DNA of 64,000 bases from Ashinkailepas kermadecensis (GCA_034440615.1 JAOTOM010005102.1:434001-498000), one strand, 5' to 3'. Shown: positions 37,901 to 49,758, counted from the first letter of the stretch. Numbers and translations: made by a program. The notes: generated by a model from the letters alone, not told the origin.

Positions 37901-38770
37901 TACAAGCGCCTTCGGCCCTTGCTCCGCTGCGGTAAGACAAAAAATTTGGCGTTGGTTTCATGTCAATCGGTCACATGGTTCGGCGGCTATGCCCATTTTA
38001 GTGGAATTTATTTTCCTGCTCCCGAATATTTATATTTACAGAATCTGTCCCGCGGAGGTGTCACCGCCGAGAAAGCGCGCGCACCCCATCGTTTTATCAC
38101 GGATAATAGTAAACGGATCGGAAACTCTTGGGCGGCACTTTGATGTTTGCGACCACCGACCGAAACTAGCGACATCTATCGGACGATCGCAGAAGTAATC
38201 CTGGATAGGTGGTGCGAAGGACACCCCATCGAAAAAGCTTGACGGGATGGGGAAATATAGCTGAATCGGCCATCTACCATGCGTCGTTTGAAAAAAAAAC
38301 TGTGCCTTCGGCGCCAGCCGGGGACGCATACTCCAGTAGCCGCCATCCCTTCGGCCGCCGTATAGAACTATGAAGCGCGTCACCAACTAACCTGTGCCGA
38401 CTAACTGAGGGAAACGGAGTGTCATGAGAGCCGGCAGAAAAACAAGGGAGAGCATCTGCCCCCCCCCCCCCCTCCCATTCCAGCCGTATATGCCTGGGAC
38501 TCGTCTGGGGAAGGCCAATTCCATTCCGATGCCCCCGCCCCACAAACAAAAATGCTGCTGATTGGCCAAAGACCGATTGGCTGATTGGCCCTGGCAGTCA
38601 CATTTCCCCCTGAGGTATATTATTTGACAAACGAGGGGACCCTGAGCAGGCACAGGAGCACATGACGAAAATTGATTGGGCCGAGGGGCCCCGGAACAGC
38701 CATTGGAGCCCTCTGAGGAACTGTCAGGTGCCCCCTGCATGACCCCATTGCAGCTGCCACGTCTCCCATG
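37901..38770. other. giant-element interior, no gene recognised
   Basis: GC-rich repeat-like sequence with a CCCCCCCC run at 38,460. The minus-strand frames over 38,036-38,832 show no motif and overlap each other. Confidence 0.45.
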
Positions 38771-38774
38771 TTAA

Positions 38775-39664
38775 CCCTCGCACGCCCGGGTGGGTGGGTA
38801 GATACCCCCCCCCCCATGACGTTTCGTACCACACCCTAAAACGGTTTGCACTAGAGCTCTGACATTTGCAATACCTTAAGCTACATCAATTTGACACATC
38901 CTCCAAAATTATCAGGTCAAGATCATGTCAGGTCAATGACCTACAACACTTTTAGTGGCAGCATGTCGGACCAAACTGCGGAAAATCTCACATATTGTGA
39001 CAATATAGATACACGATCGATCAACAGATTGCATATCGTTCTCAATAACCATTTCACACATTGAAGCATACCTTACCATAATGACCCTAACAAGGTCATC
39101 ATAGGTCTCCGACCGACTTCACCTGAAAATTGACTTTGACCTTTGAAATCACATGACAAATTTATCGCAAAAGCTATAAAATTGTCAGTACCATGCGTTG
39201 GATACATATTTGGTGTGGCGAATGTCAGGTGCAGGTCATCCTAGGTCAGTGACCTATGCAGTGCCGATAACATGTGTGATAATATGGTAAACTGGCTTCT
39301 TTTGCCTCCGGTTTATCAAATTTTGAACCGTCACTTCAGGTCATTATAGGTCAAGGACTAAATTGATCTACAAATCAGTTTTGGCCGCGCAGTATAATAA
39401 TAATTGTGCACTATAGTTCTTGAAGTCTTTGTGCCGCCTGCGTTATCAATTTGTATTTGTTTGACCTGATATGACCTCTACGTTGACCTCGGATCAAAAA
39501 AGGACTGAACCAATTCCTTCTTAGAATCACCCAATGTATCTGTTGCCGTTATGTATATGGGGAGGGGTAGGTAACCTACCCACCTCCCCGGCCGGTGGGT
39601 AGGGAACAATCCCCCCCCCTCCCCGACCGGACGAAGTTTACGCGGAGCATCGGCCGTGCGAGGG
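38775..39664. mobile_element. TTAA-type (piggyBac-like) MITE with AGGTCA direct repeats
   Basis: The left end TTAA|CCCTCGCACGCCC (38,771 on) mirrors the right end GGCCGTGCGAGGG|TTAT (39,652-39,668): 10 bp of perfect terminal inverted repeat (CCCTCGCACG) and a TTAA target site with one change on the right. piggyBac-group elements duplicate TTAA and usually start with CCC; Kolobok also uses TTAA. The 890-bp interior has no ORF. It has several AGGTCA half sites, including AGGTCATCCTAGGTCA (39,234) and AGGTCATTATAGGTCA (39,339). Confidence 0.65.
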
Positions 39665-41060
39665 TTATGGTCGTCGGCGGCGGGCTGCTGGTGGGTGAGG
39701 CAGCTAGATTAGGTGCCGCGACCCATCGGAATAACGACGCCATGCGAGTACTGGTTTGCAAATGTTCAATTTTGGGCACCCATAATGCGATATTATTGGG
39801 AATGATATCAATTAAAAAAACAAGCTATTGACCCATCTCCATAAAAAAAACTCGGAAGTTCTATCATATTATATTCTTCTGAAATATGTAGCGACGGCAA
39901 CCCGATGAGAACCGAATCAGACAATTGCTATGCTTCAGGGTGGCCAGAAGGGCCCTGTAGTCCTGCAGCAGCTCCTCACTCCTAGCTCCCCACTCGCACC
40001 TATGTTATTTACTCCTACCTGCGCTACAACTGCCCTATACTGGTTCTCACTGGTGGCCTGTGTCACCACTGGCACCAAGTCTTTGACCTTGGCACCAGGC
40101 CTGGTGATGCACCGATCCTTTCACTTAATTGTAGTGAGACTGCTGGTAGGGAGGGCGGGTGGGGCGGGGGTCAAAACCCCCCCGGGGCAAAAGGGGTTTT
40201 TGAGGGGGGGGGGTTGTTGGGGGGGGGGGGGGGGGGGGGGGGGGGGAGACCAGCAATTAAGTTGGGTTTGTCGGCGGGGAAAAAAAAATTTTTTTTACAA
40301 TCTTTCAAAATATTCAGCCATGTACCTTAGGTAACGATTGCAATATTTCTGTCAGACAATTTCTCCTTCGGACTGCTCCTCAGCCTCAAATCGGACATCC
40401 TCCAGCCAAAACCCTTAGTTTCAGAGCTGCATATGCAGGTGAAAATTGGTACATTTACGGCGCCCCCTTTGACCAATGCTTCAAGCCAAGCAAAAGCTCA
40501 AACAGACTAAATACCACTGATTCATATTTTATCGTGATTTAGAGTAAATAAGTAAATAACTGGGCAATGCAATGGAGAATTACATGCTTCACGTGATCCA
40601 AAACAGATAAGTTGCTCCCAAAAACACACACAACGCGCCATAAACGTAGTACACCACGCCATGCGTTTAAATGTTCCCTGAAACAAAGAAATGAAGGCAG
40701 AGATGTTTTTAATTAATTCCTTACCGCCACAAAGTTCCATGCAGCAGAATCACGGTTCTCTGGCTTCTCCAAAAAGCGGAAATTGGCCGAAACTAAACCA
40801 CGCTTTACTCTCCAACGCGGGAATGTGCTGCTGGAATCAAACAATATCCTATCCAGGATTAGCTTCGGCCTCCAACCGCTAGGTGGCAATAGCCCGTCCT
40901 TGGTCGCCGATTCCGGGGAGTTTCCTATCCGTTTACTATTATCCGTGGTTTTATCGACGGCTGGCGAAACTCGTGGGAACGGGTGGTCAGGCCGGCTCCC
41001 AGCTTGAAGCGCAAACTGCCGGCGAAAAATGTCGTCTGGTAAGGGTTGCGGGCATCAACG
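39665..41060. other. giant-element interior, no gene recognised; G-run
   Basis: 40,206-40,246 is an almost pure G tract (about 40 nt), the strongest G-quadruplex candidate in the window, or possibly a sequencing artefact. The sequence around 40,878-40,930 (CTAGGTGGCA ... GGAGTTTCCTATCC) recurs at 43,852-43,915. No gene evident. Confidence 0.45.
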
Positions 41061-41175
41061 ATTGCAACCAAATTATTTGCGATGGGGAAAATCCGAAGGA
41101 ACCGTGGGCATCACAAAACTTGGGGCTATCTGCGCATGCAACTTTCTCCCCGAAATGTCATCGGGCAGTGGTGTG
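41060..41175 (-). repeat. diverged copy of the tandem-unit core-end module, inside the giant element
   Basis: The reverse complement reads GCATGCGCAGATAGCCCCAA, then GATGCCCACGGTTCC and GATTTTCCCCATCG. This parallels the array block GCACGCATAGCCCCAACT, GATTCCCACGATACC, GATTTTCCCCATCG (for example 13,185-13,240). It is far more diverged than any array copy, and on the other strand. Confidence 0.6.
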
Positions 41176-41304
41176 GGGACAGTGTAAAGCGGAGCTGGTA
41201 AACATTTTACGACCGGGCCCCCGGGCGGCCGGGCCGATGGCCTGATGTGGCAAATCGTCGGTTGTGCCGGGCAGCCGACCAAAATATCACAATAACTTTA
41301 ATTA

Positions 41305-42376
41305 TGTCAGGTATATTGTCTTACAATTTTTAGCGTGAGCAAGTCCCAATGCATCGATTGCGTCCACCAAATTACATGTCATTCGGATCAGAAACAAGAA
41401 GTTAGCGGGTTGGTTTCTAGAACCCGCCACCAATACGAAGGAGGATTGGGACGTCACCAATGCGAGGGTTAAGACTAGATCCCATTGCATTTAAGAATTT
41501 AGCCACAAGAGTAGGTGCATTTACCTACTATGCATCGATATTGACTAAGAAACGTCAGGCTCAAAATAAAACGCAAGCCAATATCCAACTCGGATTACGA
41601 GAAACTTGAATGAACTTCTTGAATGAATTCATCGTCCTGCAGCATCTCGCGCGAATTAATCGACCTGCCATCTGTTAACAAGAGGTGAACCAGAGGTTTC
41701 TACGTCTTCCCGTTTGCCGCGCCGTCAAATGCCATCAGGTCGAACATGATTTTACGTAGCATATTTTCGCGGGAACGGTGTGGACATTGTGACCTGTGGA
41801 CGTTATGAACTGTGGACATTATGAACTTGTGGGCTTTGTGACCTGTGGACATTACGAGCTGTGGATATTACGAGCTGTGGAAGTTGTGAGCTGTGGATAT
41901 TATAACCTGTGGACAATATGAACTGTGGACATTATGAGCTGTGGACGTTATGAACTGCGAAAATTATGAACGTGTGGACATTATGAGCTCGAGCTCGTGG
42001 ACATTATGAGCTGTGGACAATATGACCTGTGGACATTATGAACTCGTTGATATTTTGAACTCGTGGATATTATGAACTTGTGGACGTTATGAGCTTGTGG
42101 TACTTACGAGCTGTGGACACTGTGCGCTGTGGACATTGTGACCTGTGGACAGTGCGAGCTGTGGACGTTATGACCTGTGGACACTATGAACTGTGGACAT
42201 TGTGAGCTGTGGAAGTTATGAATATGTGGACATTGTGACCTGTGGACACTATGAGCTGTGGACATTATGAATTTGTGGACACTGTGAGCTGTGGACACTG
42301 TGACCTGTGGACACTGTGACCTGTGGACACTGTGACCTGTGGACACTGTGACCTGTGGACATTATGAATGCCCCCC
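41305..42376 (-). repeat. right inverted arm of the giant element
   Basis: Reverse-complement counterpart of the left arm in the same order: single-copy part 41,305-41,777, minisatellite 41,778-42,370, terminal C6. It is slightly longer than the left arm because its minisatellite has more copies. Confidence 0.82.
41778..42370 (-). repeat. 17-bp minisatellite, right arm (about 35 copies)
   Basis: The same unit on the opposite strand (GTGGACATTATGAGCT on +). Near the outer end there are several perfect copies of GTGGACACTGTGACCT in a row (42,290-42,357), which points to local homogenisation. Confidence 0.92.
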
Positions 42377-42384
42377 GATTAATT

Positions 42385-42837
42385 AATATCGTGTTTCCTC
42401 GGTTCAGATCAGCCAACACGTTATGGGACTGAACTAGACCTGATACAACAGTATGGGGATGGAACGAGGGCACAGCTGGTCGTGTCGAGAACGGGCATAC
42501 AATACGAGCCGGGATGGAGCAGGGCAATGACAGAGGATGGCGACCGAACTTCACCAGCATGTAGGTGGTAGCCCAAGCGGTATTGTCGAGCAAATTGACT
42601 ACGGTGTCGTAAGCAGTACACAGATAGCTGATATCAGTACACTGACAAGTGCACTGATAAATTGTGTCGAAACCGTGGGCTTGCATTAATAAATGCACGT
42701 GACTGAGCATATTTTAGGTACTTGTAAACGTGATCCCGACGCTGGATGAAATTCCGCGTCGATTTTGCTCATAGGGATTCATAGGGAGAAGCGAGGAGAT
42801 TGTCACGTCCTCCAAGCTCATATTGAGACCCGTTGAG
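42385..42837. other. resumed unit U11 fragment followed by unrelated DNA
   Basis: 42,377-42,416 is tandem-unit tail (GTTTCCTCGGTTCAGATCAG). 42,417-42,837 does not match other units and contains no gene that I can support; the unit end resumes at about 42,838 (GATCTGCTCGGGTAGGGGAC). Confidence 0.6.
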
Positions 42838-43290
42838 ATCTGCTCGGGTAGGGGACATGGGGGGTGGGTGTAATCTCCACTGTGTATGCGTTAGCTATGC
42901 ATTGAGGTACTTTTACGATTTTGAACACACCAACATGGTAGTGGGGTTGGTGTGCATCTAGTTCAAAATCGTAGCTATATGATCAACATGGTCGACGCGA
43001 CCTAAAGCCCAAATAACTAACTAACTAGTTCAAAATCGTAGATTTCGATTCAGTGACTAAGTCACGATAAATCTCTATCGGAGATTTAATACATGGCGGT
43101 CGGTTTTCTAAAGTTGTCGAAAAATGTTTGTCTGTGTGTCTGTGTGTCTGTATGTGCCGCTTCAACGCATACTGTGCCAAAACGGCCGAGCGGATTTCGT
43201 TCAAATTTTCACACGTGATTCGCCGGTACGGGGGACAGACCATGGCGGTGGTTTCGGGTTGCGCGTGTCGGGTTGCGCGTGTCAAAAAGA
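42838..43290 (+). repeat. last, truncated and diverged array unit (U12)
   Basis: The unit end plus the start of a further unit: hairpin at 42,917, a ~57-bp insertion that duplicates GTTCAAAATCGTAG (42,975-43,041), a changed second hairpin (43,047-43,073), a short GTCT/GTGT microsatellite (43,129-43,150), and core up to about 43,290 where GCGCGTGTCGGGTT is duplicated. It then ends. More diverged than any other copy. Confidence 0.82.
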
Positions 43291-43920
43291 AATTGGTTGG
43301 TACGCCGAAGTCTGTACTCACCCATTCAGTTGTGTAAACCACTCCACCGGAAAATATAAGCGACATATCTAGAGAGCAAGGAGGGTGGGGTCGAAAGCAG
43401 AACCGCCCATTCTTATCTTTGAGGGTTAAACTGCCTCCTCAATGCTTGCTTCCCCCTACCCGCAATAATTTCAACTTCTAACATGGAAGCCTATGGAATG
43501 TGATCCCTTATTTATTTTGGTCTGCCAATTGCCTTCATGTATTTTGCCCCCTCCAATCCTTTTAAGAAATCAACATCGGTGGGCCGACCCTTTCGTCGAA
43601 ATGGGCTCCCTCTCACAGATGCATTCACTTCGAATCACAACAACTTCGGAACGGAGCGTAATAAATCAATAGGGTAAGGTGAAAGAATGGTAAGGTTCCT
43701 TGATCAATTCTGTATCATGAAAGGCAGATGCAATCCTCCTGGGATGGCTGAATCAATTGGAAAAAAATCCAATACGAAATGCGTACCCCGAACTCCCATA
43801 GGCGCGCGGCCTAAAACTGGCCGCGTTTCCGTGTTTTTGCTTACCCTCCGTTAGGTGGCAGGTTGGTGCCGCTGATACGCGTAGATCAAAGGCGCCGACG
43901 CGGAGTTTCCTATCCAGGCG
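43291..43920. other. no gene recognised
   Basis: Mixed sequence after the array. 43,848-43,915 shares CGTTAGGTGGCA and CGGAGTTTCCTATCCAG with 40,878-40,930, indicating a dispersed repeat fragment. Confidence 0.45.
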
Positions 43921-43961
43921 TATGTATGTATGTATGTATGTATATATGTATGTCTATATGG

Positions 43962-44047
<86 letters not shown>

Positions 44048-44048
44048 A

Positions 44049-44135
<87 letters not shown>

Positions 44136-44139
44136 CATT
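43920..44139. repeat. (TA)n microsatellite with GTAT/CATA interruptions
   Basis: TATG/GTAT tetramers from 43,920, then about 170 bp of TA with a few C/G interruptions. Confidence 0.95.
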
Positions 44140-44269
44140 GAAATACGACAATATGCTGTGGTCACCAGAGGCACAGCTAAGCGGGGCGGTTTGCCCGACC
44201 CCCACCCCCTTTGCAACCAAAAATACACTAGACAAGATACGAAATGTTGGATTTTCACAACGCAACACC

Positions 44270-44453
44270 GGGGCGGGGATGGCCGAGTGGTTAAGGTGTC
44301 GGGCTCTGGGTACCAAAGGTCCCGGGTTTGACACTCGCACCGCTCGGGACATTTCCCAATCCGGCGGCCCACCGGCGAAACAGTGTGGGCGGCGCCATTA
44401 GCCGTGAATGTGCAAAAAGCGCGTCGTGAACCACCCAATAAACAAACAAACAA
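44270..44453 (+). mobile_element. tRNA-derived SINE with 13-bp target duplication
   Basis: A box ATGGCCGAGTGGTTAAGG (44,279) resembles tRNA-Ser/Leu; the B-box-like GGGTTTGACACTC follows near 44,326. A GC-rich body and an (AAAC)n tail (to 44,453) complete it. Direct repeats ACAACGCAACACC at 44,257-44,269 and 44,454-44,466 mark a target-primed insertion of 184 bp. It is not a functional tRNA gene. Confidence 0.85.
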
Positions 44454-44544
44454 ACAACGCAACACCAGAAATTCTCCAAAACCAGAACCAGAAAGCGATT
44501 TTTGTTTCATGACATTTTTTTGGTGCTGCTCCCTTAAGGAAATT

Positions 44545-44752
44545 CTGGCCGGGCCCCTGGTGATGACCAAATTCTCACCGGGAACCTGGTGATGACCAAA
44601 TTCTTGCCGGGCTCCTGGTGATGACCAAATTCTGGCCGTGCCCCTGGTGATGACCAAATTCTGGCCGGGCCCCTGGTGATGAACAAATTCTGGCCGGGCC
44701 CCTGGTGATGACCAGATTCTGACCGGGCCCCTGGTGATGACCAAATCGCCTT
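44545..44752. repeat. 29-bp minisatellite (about 7 copies)
   Basis: Unit around CTGGTGATGACCAAATTCTG plus GCCGGGCCC, diverged between copies. It lies directly upstream of the first exon of the signal-peptide gene, within its presumed promoter region. Confidence 0.9.
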
Positions 44753-44882
44753 AGCGACTCGTAGCGTCAGGTTTGCGGAAGCATTGCCCATGCAGACATA
44801 TAGACGGCCGCAGTGTCCCACTAACGGTTCGCAGGCGAGGCCCAGCTGGCGGGCCGGCTTGTGCCCTCACTTGGTCGTCAAC

Positions 44883-45189
44883 ATGCGGGGCGCGTGCTGC
44901 ACTGTGCTGCTGCTGGTGGTGCTGCTTGGCGCGGCCACCGCCTCCCCTGACCCACTGAGTCTGCTGCCAGCCGACCTTCACCCCCTCATCGGCAACGGCG
45001 CCGACTCCGACCCAGCCGAGCCCGCAACTGACGGCTCGATCGGCGGCAGCGACGGAGCCGACGCCGAGGCTACTGGGTCGGCGACAGATGACGCCAGCGG
45101 CAGCAGCGACGTCATCGGCGTCGACACACAGGCGGCCACCGACACCAACATCTACGACTCGCTTTTCGCCAGGATACTCGGCACTAATG
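44883..45189 (+). CDS. exon 1 of a secreted or membrane protein gene (signal peptide)
   Basis: ATG 44,883 is preferred over the upstream in-frame ATG at 44,784. It gives a clean signal peptide (MRGACCTVLLLVVLLGAATA, cleavage probably after ATA or AS) and has a CAAC-ATG context. The next ~80 residues are acidic and Ser/Ala/Asp/Gly-rich (DGSIGGSDGADAEATGSATD), then NIYDSLFARILGTN. The exon ends at 45,189 with donor ATG|GTGAGC in phase 1; reading through meets TGA at 45,201. Joining to 51,181 keeps the frame (the split codon becomes GTC). High GC at third positions contrasts with the AT-rich surroundings. I do not recognise the family. Confidence 0.78.
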
Positions 45190-45951
45190 GTGAGCGGGCC
45201 TGATGAATGCTGTCTGATCGATGCGGTGGACATGCATTTCTGGTTAAAAAACAAAGCTTTTTAGCCGATCAAAAGCTGGTTTACATGTCTGGCTGTTGCG
45301 CTTCTAGCGAGACCTTCACAGTCAGGGCTCTCCCTATCCGAAGACGAGCAGATGAAATCATGTACAATGGATGGGATTTCTTATCTTTCAACCACTACTT
45401 CATCATTCCTTACTTTGCAGCATCGCTATATTAAGTATACACTATCATGAGTGCAAAATGCATGGGTGGAGAACATAGACAATTATTCGTCGGGCTCAAC
45501 GCATGGAGGCAACGAGTGCTGTCAATTTGGTTGGTGAGGCCCATCCCATAAGGTCCCCTGTTGAGAGTGCAAGAAGTTGGTGGAGCCAACGCAAATATGG
45601 TTGGCCTCAGGCCCCACCAGTCATAAGGTCATAAAGCGTGACTTAATAAGAGCCACAAGAGCCCATCCAGGCTAAGTATGTAAAGGGAGGATACCATACC
45701 ATAAGCCTGGACAAAAAAGACAGTCATCGCCCCAACCAACACCACATCCCAAATTCCAAAGAAACCATCCACCAATATCCCACACACCCATCCATGCCTA
45801 TGTATCTTACCTATTCAGCCATATTCACTCGATCCCGCATAGCACACACGTGGATCGAGTGCCCTACCAAAAATTGTCACTCCATCCATGCCTGCTTAAA
45901 AAGGCTTGCACCGTGCACACCTACTTAGCATAAATCTCACCTCATCCACCA

Positions 45952-46125
45952 CTAATTTGAACACAAAAACAAGATTTTCCGGCGTAAAAAACTGCCCACC
46001 CTATTTTTAAATGCATTCATTGAGGGACTTCCCACAACATCAGCAGGCGGCCTATTCCATTGATCAACAACCCTTTGACTGAAGAACTGTTCTCGCTTGA
46101 CTGTCCTAATTGTCTTAACCTCGAC
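45952..46125 (-). pseudogene. C-terminus of a second LINE ORF2 (fragment)
   Basis: The minus-strand frame encodes REQFFSQRVVDQWNRPPADV and SMNAFKNRVGSFLRR before a TAG at 45,952-45,954. This is the F.NRVV..WN.LP..VV.S.S...FK..L block typical of CR1/L2-like ORF2 ends. It differs from the fragment at 35,526, so it is another family or subfamily. Upstream of 46,125 the frame is closed (TGA TAA). The downstream sequence toward about 45,560 is probably its 3' UTR. Confidence 0.72.
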
Positions 46126-46356
46126 TTATCAAAAGAAGAACAGGTCGCATGCGATGGCACGCGACGGTGCCATAGCTCCATCTCTCGCCATTTGTCTCTC
46201 ATCCATTGGACACGCACACCGCGCGTCCACTCGCACTGCAACGAGCGATCTCATCTGGCACCTCGTGCATCCAACGTGATCGGATAGGGCCACGTTTGTC
46301 GAAAGAACTACTGGCAGTTCTCATTGCGCGTCTAACATAAAGCTTTGCGCCGGACG

Positions 46357-46519
46357 GACGTGTGACGACCACACCTGGGCGGCGTCCCCGCGACGCTAGT
46401 CTGCTGTCTGGACGTGTGTCGACCACACCTGGGCGGCGTCCCCGCGACGCTAGTCTGCTGTCTGGACGTGTGTCGACCACACCTGGACGGCGTCCCCGCG
46501 ACGCTAGTCTGCTGTCCGA
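46357..46519. repeat. 54-bp tandem triplicate
   Basis: Three near-identical copies headed by GACGTGTG(A/T)CGACCACACC and containing GGCGGCGTCCCCGCGACGCT. Confidence 0.92.
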
Positions 46520-47925
46520 ACTTAAGTAAAGCTGTAGAGAACTTATAAATATAGGGAACTCCATACCTGGTAAGTGGTAAGTGTACTCTCTGTCAGAGGG
46601 TGAATTCGTCTCAATTGTGAACGGGTTCACACCAACCTATTGCATGCTCCCACCCGGCAAGGTAACTCAGAATACTTGATGTGCAATAGAAACCTTATTG
46701 ATTTACTCGCCACAAGGGAGTAAATACTATTGTTTCACATCCCGTTCGATATAAAATGAACACACTTGTGAAGATGAAGAAAACTCGCTACGGAAACAAT
46801 GAACTTGATTTATTTTTGTAATGACACTTAAATATTCGTTCCATTTACCCTTGAAGAGAAAGTTAATTATTTCCCTTTACTCAATGACTTGCGTTTATCG
46901 CGATTACAGCTGCATTCACATTCACGCAGCGTGATGTTGCTTACTCATTCCACACACACACTGCACTTAACAGAAAATCGCTATTATTCACTCTACAGAA
47001 AGCAACCTAGCGATATCTCTGTTTGATGAAGAGTTCACGTTGCAAATGTAATCTTCCCTGGATGATTTACCCTTTTGATATACCATGAATGGAGAAAATC
47101 ATATCCGTTTAGTCAAGCGACAGTCTAGGTAGCCATGCAGCTCTTTGCGCCTATTGACACCAGTGATAACGATGGTGCAGACCGACAGTTACCCCTTCCG
47201 AACTCCTCCGCCCCGAGAATGCCCTTCTCTCCAATAGGCGAACTAAAAGGACGTCCTCTGTGATAGTCACGCATTCTTATGACAGGGTACAGCTATGCCC
47301 TGAAAAACATGACAGCTGTGATCACTATGATAAACTATGACAGCTGTGCCCTGAAAACAGGGTAAGCAGTGGATTTACTGAAGTGGATGAAAGCAAGATA
47401 TCCTTCCGGTACGTGTGACTTTAAGGAGAGGGGATGCGCACTAGCAATATAATCATGTAATTACTTCACCTGAATGTAATTACTTCGATTTTTGTCAGCA
47501 AATTAACAAGGTGCACCCTTACAATGTTCGGTAGACACTGGCAGCAACCCGGTGCAGTCAAACCACATTGGCGTATCTAATAACCGTGCATTGATTGTAC
47601 GTCCATCCCCGGCTTGAAAGCGCGTGTCCCCAGCTTCCATGCTGGTCTCGTGCAGAGAACGACTGGCCCGTCGTTGCCGCCGGTTGAACGGGCGGCGGCA
47701 CGAACGGTCGGGACAGGTCGACGGCGCACCGGTCTGGAAGCCGGTCAGCCGGCCTAGCCGCCCAATCTGTACCGGGTCATCGCTGGGGCGGCTCAGCAAA
47801 CCGGTTCCCCATGCGGTGGCACCCTTGCAATAAATTGCCGGCCGCGCGGCCGGATCCCAAAAACCACTCGATGCTGGCCTACTTCCTGCAACCGGTAAAG
47901 TGCTGGATCGACGTGGCGTGCCGAC
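46520..47925. other. intron sequence, nothing recognised
   Basis: AT-rich, then a short ATGACAGCTGTG repeat at 47,280-47,350 (three copies of ACAGCTGTG-type words) and GC-rich sequence from 47,600. No coding potential that I can support. Confidence 0.45.
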
Positions 47926-49758
47926 ACGGGGGGAGGGGGAGGGAGGGGAGGGGTGCACGTCTGAACGGCCCACTGCCGGTGGGAGGGAGGGGTGCACGTC
48001 TGAACGGCTCACTCCCGGTGGGAGGGAGGGGTGCACGTCTGAACGGCTCACTCCCGGTGGGAGGGAGGGGTGCACGTCTGAACGGCCCACTCCCGGTGGG
48101 AGGGAGGGTGCACGTCTGAACGGCCCACTCCTGGTGGGAGGGGTGTACGTCTGAACGGCTCACTCCCGGTGGGAGGGGTGTACGTCTGAACGGCTCACTC
48201 CCGGTGGGAGGGAGGGTGCACGTCTGAACGGCCCACTCCTGGTGGGAGGGAGGGTGCACGTCTGAACGGCTCACTGCCGGTGGGAGGGAGGGGTGCACGT
48301 CTGAACGGCTCACTCCCGGTGGGAGGGAGGGTGCACGTCTGAACGGCCCACTCCCGGTGGGAGGGAGGGTGCACGTCTGAACGGCCCACTCCCGGTGGGA
48401 GGGGTGTACGTCTGAACGGCTCACTCCCGATGGGAGGGAGGGTGCACGTCTGAACGGCCCACTCCTGGTGGGAGGGAGGGTGCACGTCTGAACGGCTCAC
48501 TCCCGGTGGGAGGGAGGGTGCACGTCTGAACGGCTCACTCCCGGTGGGAGGGAGGGTGCACGTCTGAACGGCCCACTCCTGGTGGGAGGGAGGGTGCACG
48601 TCTGAACGGCTCACTGCCGGTGGGAGGGGGGATGCAGTCTGAACGGCTCACTGCCGGTGGGAGGGAGGGTGCACGTCTGAACGGCTCACTGCCGGTGGGA
48701 GGGAGGGTGCACGTCTGAACGGCTCACTGCCGGTGGGAGGGAGGGTGCACGTCTGAACGGCTCACTGCCGGTGGGAGGGAGGGTGCACGTCTGAACGGCT
48801 CACTGCCGGTGGGAGGGAGGGTGCACGTCTGAACGGCCCACTCCTGGTGGGAGGGAGGGTCCACGTCTGAACGGTTCACTGCCGGTGGAAGGGAGGGTGC
48901 ACGTCTGAACGGCTCACTCCTGGTGGGAGGGAGGGTGCACGTCTGAACGGCTCACTGCTGGTGGGAGGGAGGGATGCAGTCTGAACGGCTCACTCCTGGT
49001 GGGAGGGAGGGTGCACGTCTGAACGGCTCACTGCCGGTGGGAGGGAGGGTGCACGTCTGAACGGCCCACCCCGGTGGGAGGGTGCACGTCTGAACGGCCC
49101 ACTCCTGGTGGGAGGGAGGGATGCAGTCTGAACGGCTCACTCCTGGTGGGAGGGAGGGTGCACGTCTGAACGGCCCACTCCCGGTGGGAGGGAGGGTGCA
49201 CGTCTGAACGGCTCACTGCTGGTGGGAGGGAGGGTGCACGTCTGAACGGCTCACTGCCGGTGGGAGGGAGGGTGCACGTCTGAACGGCTTACTGCCGGTG
49301 GGAGGGAGGGTGCACGTCTGAACGGCCCACTCTTGGTGGGAGGGAGGGTGCACGTCTGAACGGCTCACTGCCGGTGGGAGGGAGGGATGCAGTCTGAACG
49401 GCCCACTCCCGGTGGGAGGGAGGGTGCACGTCTGAACGGCTCACTGCCGGTGGGAGGGAGGGTGCACGTCTGAACGGCTCACTGCCGGTGGGAGGGAGGG
49501 TGCACGTCTGAACGGCCCACTTTTGGTGGGAGGGAGGGTGCACGTCTGAACGGCTCACTGCCGGTGGGAGGGAGGGATGCAGTCTGAACGGCCCACTCCC
49601 GGTGGGAGGGAGGGTGCACGTCTGAACGGCTCACTGCCGGTGGGAGGGAGGGTGCACGTCTGAACGGCCCACTCCCGGTGGGAGGGAGGGTGCACGTCTG
49701 AACGGCTCACTGCCGGTGGGAGGGAGGGTGCACGTCTGAACGGCCCACTGCCGGTGGG
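47926..49758. repeat. 38-bp G-rich minisatellite, about 48 copies, in intron 1
   Basis: Unit: GGGAGGGAGGGTGCACGTCT followed by GAACGGCTCACTCCCGGT. Variants (CCC/TGCC, CTC/CCC, ATGCAGTCT without CAC) recur in blocks, a sign of internal duplication. Each unit carries GGTGGGAGGGAGGG, which has G-quadruplex potential on the + (coding) strand. The long Pro/Arg-rich minus-strand frames are by-products. Confidence 0.97.

Noticed and set aside
44270..44350. tRNA-Ser/Leu gene
   Set aside because: A and B boxes are present but the cloverleaf is not, and a 13-bp target duplication with an AAAC tail shows a SINE.
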